A DNA stretch of 64,000 bases from Sitta carolinensis (taxonomy: Eukaryota; Chordata; Aves; Passeriformes; Sittidae), in the NCBI GenBank assembly GCA_032173965.1, contig CM063288.1, forward strand, positions 21,878,501 through 21,942,500. The letters are read 5' to 3'. The translations under genes and the position numbers were made by a program. This document shows positions 1-12,800 of this stretch, in pieces; the first letter of the stretch is position 1; each line of letters begins with the position of its first letter. Below the pieces are notes generated by a model. The model did not search any database. It was not told the DNA's origin and was given only the letters and a program-made list of their open reading frames with translations.

Positions 1-2214
1 ATATGAGAGGAAACCAAACACTTTACTCAAGGTTTTCCTTTGTAAGCATACACTATGCAGCACCACTCTTTGCTATGAATGGCACTTCATACCACTTGCC
101 ACTTATTTTCAAATTTTCATTGTGGAGGGTTGAAAAAAAAATAACTGAAATGATGCATATGCACTGTCAGGGACTGCTATAACAAGTGTATTTTAACAAG
201 GATTTTATAGACCTACTAGAATAATATTCTATTAGAACAGGTCAGTGTAGACCTAAGGTTCACCAGTCAGCAAAAGAAACCATAATTTGTTCCTTGAAAG
301 AACCAGCTAGCATTACAACATTGCATTGTATCAATAGTATATATATTTTTTTAAATCATATTCTTTATTCATTGTAAGATATTAATAAACTTTATTACAG
401 GTCAATACTCCAGAAGAATATTTGAATAGGTCATAGTATTTCAGGCTGCATAATGCAGAATTGTGGATATAACATGTTAAATGGACACTGAGTTGAAAAT
501 ATTTCAGCTCATTTCCCTGTAATACCTATGACAGGGTATTTTACATTTGATTCTTCTACTTTTCTGAAGTAGTAAGAACTTTCTTCCTGTGATAAAGAAT
601 TTATGATAACACATCAATAAAATGTCTCATTTTCTAGTCCTCCTCTCCCTTTGCTTTGCTGTGTTCCTCATTGCACATTTTTCTTTAAAGTCAGACATAA
701 AATACTGGTGAAGGAATATGTATAGAAGATCAGAAAAAGTTAATTTACTCATACACAGAAGAAAAGTTTTGTTCTCCTGGCCTTTTAAAGTTTTGTTCTG
801 TTTAACTAGAAAGCAGATCACGAACAGCAAGGGTACTGGCAAAGCTTGGGAGTAACTCAGCAAGAGTTTTTGCTTGATTAGACTACCAAGACTCTTAAGA
901 GGATTGGAAGATTTAAGTCAGTCTTCACTCAGTCTTAGGAGAAAAAGTAATCTAATTCATAAAATATCCTTTTGTTGACTTTCTTCATAATTCATATTGT
1001 AACAGAGATCTTTTGCATATTTGTCACGTCTTTGGTTCTTTGCGGTGCAAACCTGAAAGTTGCAAGCCAGGTTATCCCTGAGGCAACCACTCACTTTCAG
1101 CAATAGTTCAGAGCAAGAAGACCACGACATAGGTGGTCAGGGTTTTTCAGAGAACACATAACCTGCTAGGTGTAACAGCTGTTCTACTGGCTCCTGCATG
1201 AGCCATTGGAGGTGGAACATCTATTATGTCACCAACCAGTTTGCCAAGGCTATGCATCACAGGAATAGGACACACAGAGATAACCATTAAGTTTAGGCAA
1301 GGTATTCCATTATACATTTGGAGGAGAATTTTACCAAAATATTTGATTCCCACCTGTGAATACTTTCATGCATAACTTCAGAAACACATGGATTTCCCTG
1401 CACTCTACTCTGGTTCACGATGTATTCCTTTCCTACTACTGATAGATGCTCAGAGATTCCAGCAGCAATCGCATCCGAATTTGCGCTACAAGCACTTGTA
1501 CACGCGTTAACATTAAGAGTACATCAGACTGGAGTAACAGGCTTGCTGTGTTAGAGTACTTTCTCCGTAATGATCTTTGCGCTCAGTATTGGATAACGAG
1601 AAATCGAAGTCCCAGTAGCCTGCAGTTGGTGTATGAATGGTCTGCATGCATCCTCCTTTAAGTGTCTGACAGGGCTCAAATAGTCAGTTTATAGACCCTT
1701 CTCTCTCAAATCCACGTATCAGTCTCAAGCAGAGAGCAAAAGCAGTCACAACTGAAACTACAGGACAAACACACATAGTATTTCTAATAAAGCTCTTGCA
1801 GTCTCCAGCATTTTTTTGAGAGATTTCTCGAGCTTGTTAGGGTTTCTGCATCTAGCAGTCCTTGACCCGGCATTTTATCCAATTATCTGTCCGTTCTCCC
1901 CCAGCTCCTCTGCCCAGCTTTTACAAGGCACATTATTCCCTTCTGAAAGGCAAGCCTTCCCCTGCTCTGAATCAGTTTCTACAAGCTTCATTCAATGGCC
2001 CTTAACTCTTGTGCTGAAAGAGGCAATGACAAATCCCTCCCTCTCCACCCATTCACAGGTTTTTAACCTATCGTTATCACCCTTGGCTGACTTTTCCCCA
2101 GACAAGAGAGTCCCAGCCTGCTCAGCCCTTTGCGTACACACTCCTCTCCCCCTTCTGAATCTTCCCATCTTAATGCAGCCTCAGAGAGATTAGCAAGACA
2201 GACCTACTTGTGGT
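1..2214. other. Unassigned AT-rich non-coding sequence
   Basis: I recognise no gene or repeat family here. A plus-strand frame of 125 codons at 1816-2193 lies in pyrimidine-rich sequence and shows no domain; it is probably chance. A local patch at about 1465-1610 keeps an unusual number of CpG dinucleotides and is reported separately. Confidence 0.6.
1465..1610. other. CpG-retaining patch in AT-rich DNA
   Basis: About nine CpG dinucleotides occur in roughly 150 bp (for example ATCGCATCCG, TTTGCGCT, ACACGCGTTAAC, GATAACGAGAAATCGAAG), while the flanking kilobase has very few. The patch is not GC-rich enough to be a classical CpG island. It may be constrained or unmethylated sequence, or a relatively young insertion. 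A 71-codon plus-strand frame (1446-1661) crosses it but resembles no protein I know. Confidence 0.4.
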
Positions 2215-2680
2215 AACCAAGGTAAAGGGGAGCCATAGGTTTATATGGCTGCATAATGACATTATCTGTTTTGTTCTCTGGTCCTTTCTTCATAATTCCT
2301 AAAATTTGATTTGCTTTTTAGCCTGCTGTCAAGTACAGGCTGATGTTTTCATGGAACTATCCATCATAGCCCAAGGTCGCACTCCTGAGTGGCAACAGAC
2401 AGCTTGGAGCCAATCATTTTATATGTGAAGCTCGGATTGTTTTTCCCCACATGCATCACTTCACATTTATCTACACTGAATTTCATCTGCTATTTTATTG
2501 CCCAGTCACACAGTCTCTTCAGATCCTCGTGTAATTCTTCACAGTCTGCCTTCATCCTCACTACCTTGAATAATTGTGTATCAACAGCAAACTTAGTCAC
2601 CTCACTGCTCTCCTCCCTTTTCAAGCCCATTTATATACATTCTCATAAACAGTGCAGAGCCCTTGGAACACCACTGCCAA
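2215..2680 (-). mobile_element. Ancient CR1/L3-like LINE fragment, ORF2 reverse-transcriptase part
   Basis: The minus-strand translation is co-linear with the reverse-transcriptase half of CR1-clade LINE ORF2. In order it shows SGVP (2664-2675), the active-site region KFAVDT (2577-2594), the stretch DWAIK-stop-QMKFSVDKCEVMHVGKNNP, GSKLSVATQECDLG, and a remnant of the ENKT..IM..YK segment near 2220-2290. In the family the active-site box is F-A-D-D; here it is F-A-V-D. There is an in-frame stop at 2490-2492 and a frame break after CDLG. The element is therefore long dead. The true 3' end and 5' extension are not recognisable, so the boundaries are approximate. Assignment to CR1 versus L3 needs a repeat library. 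Confidence 0.8.
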
Positions 2681-5253
2681 ACACCATCTGCTGCAGTTCC
2701 CAAGCACTCACTCCCCTATCTATTTTAAGGAATTATCTCCTACCTTTTAAGGAATTATGTCACTGTGCAAGGACTTCTCCTGCCTCTAAGACTTCTTAAT
2801 TTCCCTAATTTTTGTGAGGGGAAGTGTTAAAAATCTGTCAGAATTTCAGGTAGAAGATAACTTACACACTCCTTCCTTTCAGCATATTGACTCCTTCAAA
2901 TAAACAACTCTAAACGTTTTCCTTCATAAATATCAATCTATAGAAAAAGTACTTTTAAACAGTTTTTTTCCCTAAGCAGCTTAATTTTGAGATGTTAGAG
3001 ACAATGCCAACCAGATGAAAGAAGAGGCAGAAAACACAGTTTCCCTTCAGCTCCAAGGCTGAAACTTGTTTCAAGTCTGACCCAGCAGCCTGACTGCTAT
3101 AATCCTCCATTTCTTAAACCACAACAAGCAATCTGATGAATGGTGGAATTAATCCAGACTGGTTTCAAATTCCATATTTCTGACCCATTTGGGTGCCTGA
3201 TTGGGTTCAGAATTCTGCTGGGCTAATCTCTCCTATATCCAGTGATCCACTGCAAACCCACCAGAAGTGAACCCAACAAAGCAGCCTAGAAGGCAAAAAG
3301 CTGTTTTTCTGAGCAGCACCATTTCTCACCAGCTGAAGTGAACACAGGAGGACAGAGGCAATGGTGGCATGAGCCTCCTTACTATGACAAACAGAATAGG
3401 CACGGGAATAAATAAATACCTTAGTAACTCTAAATGTTATCTAGATATTTCCAATATACACTGGAGTAATTCAAAAGCAGTCTATGAAGCATCAATTGCT
3501 TTTACTTGGGTAGTCCCATTTGGCAAAAAAACCCCAGCACCGATAACATATACAGGGCTTTTGTGACATAGGCTTTGGAGTTCCAGTAGCTTGGCAAGTC
3601 TCTTCTCCCTGGTGCAATGAGCTAATCTCACTTTAGCACAGCAAAGTGGGGTTTAACCTGACTAAATGAAGCCATAACCTGTTATTAAAGGCACCTGTTT
3701 GCAATTATATCCAAGCACAGTAGCTACAACAATTTCTCCACATTCTTTTAGAAACCTTACTTAAATAAACAATGTTTTCCTTTTTATGAAGGAAGATTAT
3801 TTTGATCCAGCCACAGCACAAACACAACCATAAATTTTCTATCAGAGAAAGCATTGGCAGGGAGAAACGGTGCAAGATCACACAGCATGAGCATTTGTGG
3901 ATATACAGATATATATGGATGGCTCCAATTACGCACTCCAAACCAGATCTTTTTTACAAGCTTTCTATCTTGAGCCATTTCTACAGGAGTGAAGCTAAAT
4001 ATGGGATGCCTTCTCTTGCCTTTGCACACACATCCCTACCCCACACCTGCAGGAGTTCCCTCCAACCTGGTTTGGATCTGCCTCTGCACAGCCACTTTCT
4101 GCTGAGAGTCTGGAGACACTGTACAGCAGCCCAAAAGGAGGTAGCACAGAAACATCAGTCACAGGTTTCTAAAAAATGTGATCTTAGAGAGGTGAAACAG
4201 CAGTTTTACAGGGTGAAAACTACTTTTTAATGCATTTCATATTTGAAGCATTCAGACTTCATTATTAATTTAAAGAGGATGAAAAATTCATTTTACACAC
4301 TCCAAGCAGTTCACCCAGTTTTGACATTCAAGCATAGAATAATTTAAATATTCAAAATAAATTAAGGAAAATTTAGGATCTGACAGTTATACTCAAAAGT
4401 GATTACGAAAGTAAGCTAAGACTCCAATTCTTTATATAGAAAAGCAGTTTAGTGTAGAGTTTGCTGCTATTTGAGAAGCCAGAAGAGCACATACATCCCC
4501 CTCACAAGAAAATATCTCAGTACAAACCCTAAAACAGAGGTTAAAAAAGTGCCTAAGCTAGGTGCTTTAACTTGTTGTTCTAATATACTCTGTAGGCTTC
4601 CAAAATCAACCCAAGATTCACTTTTGAGAATCTAGACACAGTTATTTAAAAGCCTCACTAAGACCTGCAAGTCTAATTTCAAGCACTCAGATTTGAAACT
4701 TGCAGCCTTATTTACGAAAGAAGGAAAATAAAGGAAGTGAAATACCTTGAAGACAATACTGGGGAAATATTAAGCTGCTTGCTTGTAAATCTCACAGTAT
4801 GATACTGTTCATGCAGTGAAGGGACACAGTACTTGCATTCAAACAAGCACTTAAAACTACAACACTTGAAGGCAACTGGAAAGATGAACTTACTAACCTG
4901 GTAATTGCTCGACTTTTTTTGAAAGAGCAGATTGAATCACAGGTAATAACTAAGCCCATTCTTTCATATGTATGAATGGTATCAACTTACAAATGTTATT
5001 CCAAGTCTCACAGGGACACTTTTCTGGATTAAGAAGGGGTTTACGTTTTCTGAAGGCATAAAAAAACTTTGTAAATGAAAATTGGAAAGGAAGAGCATGT
5101 TCTAAGATTATGCCTTTAATTGTAATATCAGCCTTTATCTCCTAGAGTGAAACATATATTTTGAAAACACATACAAAGTGGTTTCTCTGAATTTATTTTT
5201 TGTATCTGATGTGCAGCAATGATGCACACTGATGTAACTAAATACAACTGTGT
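2681..5253. other. Unassigned non-coding sequence
   Basis: No gene or recognisable repeat. A 142-codon plus-strand frame at 3802-4230 is overlapped by minus-strand frames of similar quality and shows no domain, so I treat it as chance. Confidence 0.55.
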
Positions 5254-5278
5254 GGGGAGGGAGGGGAGGGTCCCTCCC
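5254..5278 (+). other. G-quadruplex motif followed by its reverse complement
   Basis: Four G-tracts separated by single A loops (GGGGAGGGAGGGGAGGG, 5254-5270) satisfy the usual intramolecular G-quadruplex pattern with the shortest possible loops. They are followed after one T by CCCTCCC (5272-5278), the exact reverse complement of the last seven G-strand bases. The surroundings are AT-rich, so the tract stands out. Confidence 0.8.
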
Positions 5279-8200
5279 ATGACTTATGATATAGGAAAAT
5301 GACCATTTTGAAAATAAAATGTGCTTGTATCATTTAACTGTAAAAATATTCATAGGGCTTGTGGAATAGAGTGCTATTTGAAATCTAGATCTTAAAACTT
5401 AGTCATATTTCCAGGGGGCAAAAAAATCTATGCAAGAAGACTATATTTATTAGAGAACCATCAACAAGACACAATACTTAGCACTGACATAAAATTAATT
5501 TTCAATACTTTTAGATTGGTAGTTGCCTATAACAATATAATTTTTTTAATTGAAATAATATTCACATAAAGTAATATTAGTTTATTCTTCACCCCTCACA
5601 TTTATATTTTTATGGCAGGAGAGCGAGCTGAGACATTTGTGTCCTCATCTTTCCCTTTTGGAATCGTATCTTCAGGGTTTCCAGGGAAAGGAAACTACAG
5701 ATTTATCAGCCTAACAGCAGCCCAGCACATCTTTTTTTACCCTTCCCTAAGCAACCATATACTTCTGCTCCAGAGCACACACCAACAGTGATTACCAACG
5801 CATCTTTAGTTTAACAGACAAAGAAAAGAGGAAATAAAAAGTGAGATAGAATAGCAGAGTTTCACCCATACTAATGCCAGAGGAAACAAACTGAAGTGAA
5901 CAGTCACAAGTCAAGTAAAGAGTTACCAAATCCTCATAAGGACAAACACATTACTGTTAATAACTTATGCACAGCAGCAGCTCACCAACTGAGATCAGTA
6001 CTCGTGTTGTCTAACTTAGCTATTTCTTCTTAAGGCATTTTTGCATGCCACTGACTGTGCAAGAAGCAAATGCAAGTTTGGATTATTTTATCCATCATCA
6101 CATTATCACCGTCTCTGTCTGCTTGTCTCATTTCTACCTCACATTGAGGCCAAATCCCTACCTCTGCTGCCAAAATGGCTTTTGGCACTGAAGCCCAGTG
6201 GAGTAACATTGGCAGATAGTCCTGCCCAAGTCATCATAGACAAGAACATTATCTCTCCCTGACACTCAAACTCTTGAGTTATCAGGGTTACCAAAATACC
6301 GTATTTGAGCAGACCCTTCTTCCACCTTGCAAAAACTTTGAGTCCTCCCTAGCTGAGCAGTAATTTTTAGAGAGCTATAAGCATGACCTGTGCTTGATGC
6401 ACCAATAAAAACAGTCATTTGCCTCTTGAGGTCTGTCTCGACTCCTTCCTGCCAGGACCATAACAGTTTTCAAACAGCTGACTTGCACTGAAGTCTCCAA
6501 AGTTAATCAAACGAGAGTCTCTGGAGTACAAAAGATAATTTTCCTAAGATTTCCTCTGTGGAACTCAGTGCTGCATGAGCCAAGTGAAAAGTTCAGCTTA
6601 ACTCTCTGGTAGAAAAAGAAAAAGTTGTTCCTACTGATTTGACTTTCATGAAGTAAGGTTTCACACACATACACTTGATCCGAACACACGCGAACCTAAA
6701 GAAATAAAATTATTTCCTGTACAGTCTTAAAAGGAGAAGAAAAAAAATGTTAAGTAAACCCACATTAACTTGTTTTTAATAGAGAAGAAAGCTAAAGCCA
6801 GAGAAGCACATATCAAGTTAGGTCAACTTCATTTAGCAATGCAGCTATCAACAGTAATATTACAAAGGAGATTAGCTGTTTCCACCAAGCCAGAACCCTG
6901 GTGCCTCGTGAGAAAAGCTCCTCATGGTCAGTGTTGTAGCCATAGGAAACAATAGGTGGTTATAAGCAGATGTTACTTCAAACAGCACAAACAGAGCTGG
7001 TCAATAGTCAGGATCCCACATATCCAGAGTGGCCAAGTTTGTTCATTTGCCCTACTGTCCATTGTGGCAGTCAAATTATACTGTTCACATAGGCAGCCAC
7101 CTCATCTGACACCAAATTATTATCTGCTCCCTGATGAGTCAGGAATCAATAAGAGTTAAAACCAGAAAAAATGTGTATTTTTTTTTCCTTCTGTATCATA
7201 TTACTCACATTTTCTAAAGCTTCTGTGTATCATGAAGGGTGCAGAGACTCCAGGCAGAGTACTAAAAAGTAAAGGTCTCTTCACTCCAATTTAGTCATAG
7301 ATCTGCAAGTCCAGTACTCAGTGTAGACTGACCATTAAAATTGCAGGCAAATGCCTTTGTGCAAGGCCTCAAAGCTATTATTTTCATATGTGCTAGAGCT
7401 ATTAGAGGAGGATCAACAGAAGGTCAAATAGTAGAGAATACTGCAATTTTAGACTTATAAATCCTTCTTTTAAATTGGTACAATGCACTTCAATAATCTG
7501 AATCATCCAAAGTTGAGTAAGGATGCATAACCTGGATCAAACTCTGCATCCTGAAGCTAGGTTTGGTTTTCACCAATTCAGACACACCCAAGCTGTTGGC
7601 CTCTTGGAAAGTGTTTCAACATTCTTAAATCAATATAGAGTTGAGAAAACAACCAAAACAAAAATCCACAGAAAGCAGCAGAAGTTATGTATCACTGACA
7701 AAAACATTAAGTTTTTCAGCTTCCTAGATATCTATAAAACTTTCTATTATAGCAATTGTATCGCTCTGATACCCAGCCCAGGTTAGTCCCCTATTAGATC
7801 AAAGTCCCCTATTTGATTTTTTAATGGGTTAAGTTTAGAAAGCTTATGTAGTTAATACAAACAGGCTTTTCCTCTTTCAGAATGTGCTCCTCGGGGGGAT
7901 CAGAGGCTGCAAGGGCTGTCTAAGAAATAAGGAACACTCATAAGGGAGCATTTAATCCTCACTGTGGAGACAGTTACTCTGCAAATTAGAGCTAAAGAAA
8001 AAGATTACAGGTTAAGGTCCAGTTTGGAGAATCCCAAAAGCTATACCCTTTGAATTCAATATATTTTTACATTAAAAGAACTTTTTTTTTTGAGAACAGA
8101 ACACATTAAAAGAGAATTAGAACTGTTACAGCAGAACTGACCTTGGCTGTAAGTATTAGTTTTATTCATACTACACAAAAGGAAAAAAATAGGGTTTTTG

Positions 8201-9848
8201 CCAAATATGTATCTGCACATTTTTTCCTGGCAGTATTTATTTCCAAAAGAAAAGCAGGGGAAGTTAATTTTTTAGTACTTGAAAAATATGTTTAAACTAG
8301 TGAACATTTCACCTTTCTTTTTCAGATTATTTTGCAATGCTATGTTCTCAAACATCTGGTGTGTCATAGAGCTACCTAGATTGGACACTCCTGTATGAGT
8401 TCTCTCCATATAGGAGAGGTTCATCTTCATATATAACTATTTAAAGCCTAGTTTAGTAGCAGCATAATCGTTATAGATGAACAAAGTAAATTAAAGTCCA
8501 TAAATAGTTCACTGCTTGGAACTATATAATGGTGTCAAAACAGAAATTCCAAGTGAAAAGGGTCTGCTTCTGAAAACCTGTTCGTAGAGTTTACCCAAGC
8601 ACTTTGGAGAAGTAAAATATAAATCCATCGCAAGAGTATCCCTGAGGAAACCATGTCTCATTTTGTACCATTACTTCAAGCTGTCACTACTATTCGGCTC
8701 TGGCTGAAATCTTGTTTACTTTTTATTTTACCTTTTAATTTCACAATAACAAACAGCTAATAAAGAGGTTTTTTAAAAGGAATTGCCAGCATTCCTTAGC
8801 CAAATGTTTTTCTTGGAAGTTAACAGTAATGTCACACAACATACCAAGCTTCTTTTATATATAAAAATCCTATGATGGGCACTGAATGATTAGAAGAATA
8901 GACCAGGAAGTGTTCATGCAGCATCAGTCCCTGTACAAGCAGCCTTTTCCTACTGAAGCAAAAGGAGCAGAGAAAGGAAACAGAAGGAAATAACTGAAAA
9001 AATACCTCATACTGTCTTTACCACTTGTGGTGGAAACTAGTTCTTGTTTCTGAACTGTATGTTTTGAAACTCAGTTGGATTAGAGTATTTTCATTTTAAG
9101 AAGGGCAATTATAAATACAATTAAAACTGGTGTCAGGAAGAAACCCCTTCTATCCAAGTAGAGAGGAGAGGAGCACTCAGCATGCCATGACACAACTGCC
9201 TACATTGTCTCCTTCCTGCTTAGGTAACTCCTGAACTTCTACTCTGCACCACTCAAAAAGACTCTAAATTAAACAGAAAAAGTCTGATGCTGTTACTGCC
9301 GTATCCTATTTTTATAGTCTTGTTTGGTTGTGGTAGAATTCTCTTCTCAACACATTGTTTTTCCTGTCTGTTGATTTTGCTAGGTGATCTTTTCTGTACA
9401 CATTTATATGATTAAATCTCTGCCTTTTTTTATGAGGCAAATACCTTTGGGAATGAAATGCAGGAGAGGCTTGGATACATCAAAGATGGCTACAAAAACC
9501 TTCTGGTGCCTAAGTCTTGAATTGGCCCAGTTATCCTGCTAGTTGCTATTATGTAGTTTCCAGTTTTCTGAATTCTTTGTGGATGAAGTACATGAGGGTT
9601 GTTCTCTTTAGGGTGACACGTAGTTACTCACTCAAGGACTCATTTACTCCTGTGGCTCTAAACCAAGCTGCAAGAGCCATCAGCTATATGAAAGGACAGA
9701 ACACCCATAAACACCTGCTTCTGGCAAATTCATCAATAAATGTGGCCTGAAGTACTTCCATACATACACTTCGGGTGGCTCTGGGAAGAGGAAGAAAACA
9801 AGGCTACAACAGAAAGGAGACTAAGAGGAACCTACAGAAACACACTGC
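5279..9848. other. Unassigned AT-rich non-coding sequence
   Basis: No gene or clear repeat. Around 6300-6480 there is a run with an AATAAA signal followed by a TCTCGACTCC-like segment that superficially resembles the end of an LTR, but no terminal repeat pair, primer-binding site or target duplication was found. Confidence 0.5.
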
Positions 9849-9884
9849 AGGAAAAAAAAAAAACAAAACAAACAAACAAAAAAC
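9849..9884 (+). repeat. A-rich simple repeat, poly(A) then (CAAA)n
   Basis: An A run passes into CAAAACAAACAAACAAAA-type low-complexity sequence. It could be the tail of an unrecognised retroposon, but no element body was identified upstream. Confidence 0.85.
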
Positions 9885-12800
9885 TACAGAACAAAGCACT
9901 TAGCAGGAGCAGATGCAAAGAGATAGAATGAAGAAAAGAAAAGCGTCAACACACTAAAATACATGGGCTGAAAACCAGTTACTATAAACCTAGGAAAATA
10001 ATTTTTCAAGGTACAGACAAGAAAGTATTTCAGAGGAGAAGCCCACAGAGACATGCAAAAGCAACAACAGTTTCTTTTTAGGGAAAATAGCAGCTCAAGA
10101 CCAGCTTTGGCTTCTAGATATTAAAAGGTGAAATTAGGCAGAAGACATACACAAAATTATCAGCTTCTGTTTTGTCTCCTCCACTTGTAAAGACCACTTG
10201 AGAAGACTTGGTCTTCCTGGCTTATCTATCCATAACAGGCAAGTTTTAGCCAAGATAAATTATAATAACATACATGCCAGTTTTAGCCATAAAAATCTAT
10301 GTGCCAATGAGTAAAATTAGGACAGTATAAAAACGCTTATATTTCTGAAAAAAATGCCTTGTCCTAGTGCAGACTTAGACTACAATCTGTATCTGAGCAA
10401 GACTTCTCATTTCCTTTTAGTAAACTTCAAAGTTCATTTCAGAAGGTGAACACTTGCAAAAAATGGTTTGGTTTTGCTCAGTTCACAATGCCACTGGTCC
10501 CTCACAGTTCCTTTGCAACCTGTACGTGCATCATCTCCAACTTTTTCTCTCCAAGAGGTTGAAATTGCCATGCAAGTCATGCAGACACATGGCAAATTAG
10601 TATTTCATTATTGTTTTGTCAATGTTGAAATTTTAAACCATTTGAGCATATGGCACAGCCAGTTACTTCATGTAGGCTCCCAGGCTAATTGACACTTGCA
10701 CAGGCTGCACAAGATCTCCCCTGCACACCCAGCTGCAGTAAAACCCAGCTCCAGAGACAATTTCATCAGCAATGCAGGGGCATGGTCAAACACTGCTCAG
10801 AGCTGCTGCACACACAGCTGTAAGAAACTGTGCTTTGAACACTTCAGCCTAGGTATAAACTGGTTCTAATCTACACTGGTATCTTCAGAAAACTCCTCTG
10901 CAGCCAGAAGCAATTCTGCAATAACACATGGAAAAACAGACCCCATCAAGAGGCTGAACTTGGCTGTCATTAACAATTTCACACAATCCCTACTTATTTT
11001 AAGTCCTGTGTTTGTCACTGTGGATGAGCCCAGAACAGACCAGTGGTAGTTTTATTATGAAATTTTGCAGGATTTCTTTAAATTTCTCACTGTGGCACAT
11101 TGGCTTATAAGGTAGTGGCTTCTATTTTAAAACAAAATACTTCCAGCTATTATTGACTATTAGCAATGCATTAGAAGGCAGAATTCATCCCCTGGGCTTT
11201 GTTCAGGCCTCTTCAACATATAGCAGTACACTGTACATATGTAAAAAAAGAGAAAGATAATAGTGGCAATTAAAAGGTGCAACAGCTAACAGTAAACTAA
11301 AGAAATGTGCTCTGCAGGAAGGCTTAAAAAATTTCTCCAGTTCAAGGTACTACACAGACTATCTGCTGGCTACACACTTTGAGTTCCAGTGGATGACCAA
11401 TAAGAAATAATGGATAACACTTAGTTTAACTACAACACTTTCTTAGTCACTTTATTTTGCATTTTTGCTCAAATTGAGTAAAAAAAAAAAAAGTAGTATA
11501 TGCTGGTAGAAATTAAATATAAACAAAAATAAGAAATTCAGATTGCCTTTTCAAGCATACAATAATCTCTTTTCATCATATTGCTTCTGTAAACATCACT
11601 AATTCTTCCAGCTTAAAATAATGACCTCACAAATGATCTATACTATTTTTTCTTCCTTTTCTTTTACTGTGGTGCTCCAATTTCATCTCACACAGGACAA
11701 ATATAAAAATTGTACCCATCTCAGCTTTTGAAGAACAGCTGTGCTAACATTGTCATTTTAGTTTGCTGAACTTAAAACCTAGCATTTTTCTGCTCATTTC
11801 ATCTACTATTGCACAGAAGCAATTTGAATTCTTTAAATTCCTTTCAGTGGATTTAGGGCAGTTATAGATTTTATATGGTCTCCCTCAGAGCTGCTCTTTC
11901 CCAAGCAGATGGTGATAAAATGTTCAGAGAACTCCCGGATTGGACCATCAAAACATCAGAAAAGGGCCGTGCTTGACACCTTCTACTGTGTTCCTTCAAA
12001 GGCTGTACACTGCATTTTCCATCATCCAAGCATCTCTGCCACACCCAACCTAATCCAGCAGATCTTCAGGAGACTGACTCCAGCAACAATGTCAGTTTAT
12101 TCAAGGTTTCCTGTGAGGACTCCAGCCATTCTTTCAGACTCCCAAAAGTGAGCAACCCCAGTACAGGAGTTGCCAGTGCCACCTATCCAAAATACACCCA
12201 CCTGCATGCTTTCAACCTCAGCACCACTAGCAGGGAATTACTGGGATCCCATGGGTTTTGCTGAAGGATTAACCCACACTGCTGAAGGATTCCACTCCGA
12301 GAGAAACAGTCCTCAAGCACCATGCACAAGTCCATTGCTGGGCTGGGTTAGACCTCCTCAGCCTGGTGCTGTAACTCCCCTGGTCTGTGCATGGTATCTC
12401 TCCCTGCAGGAACACCGACCTTCACCAGAGTCAGGTGCAAGCAGCAGTCATTCATACGAGTACAAGTGCTCCCAGCTGCTACACACTGCACAAAGTGAAA
12501 AACATACTTCACCATACAAAGCCACACGAACAACCCTGATATTTCAGTAAATACTCTCCCCTGGAATGCACATCAGATGCATCCTGAGCTGCTTGGGACA
12601 TTCCTACATCCATTTTCTGGGTTTCTCTCATGTATTTATCTTTGTTTCTTTTTTCCTTGGCTCCTCTCCATTTCCAAAATCCTTTGTATGGTTAAATGAA
12701 TTGCTACTATTCCATCAACTTTAGTCACCATCTCTCAAGAACTGCACTTCTATTACTTTTCATTGTGACTCAAGCAATATAGTTATAGCAACTACATTTG

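Noticed and set aside
6300..6480. LTR-like stretch with AATAAA followed by TCTCGACTCC
   Set aside because: No matching second LTR, no clear TG...CA ends, no target duplication and no retroviral coding remnant nearby.
11909..12550. Adjacent plus-strand frames of 80 and 126 codons in GC-richer DNA
   Set aside because: No recognisable motif, and a minus-strand frame overlaps. Composition explains the openness.
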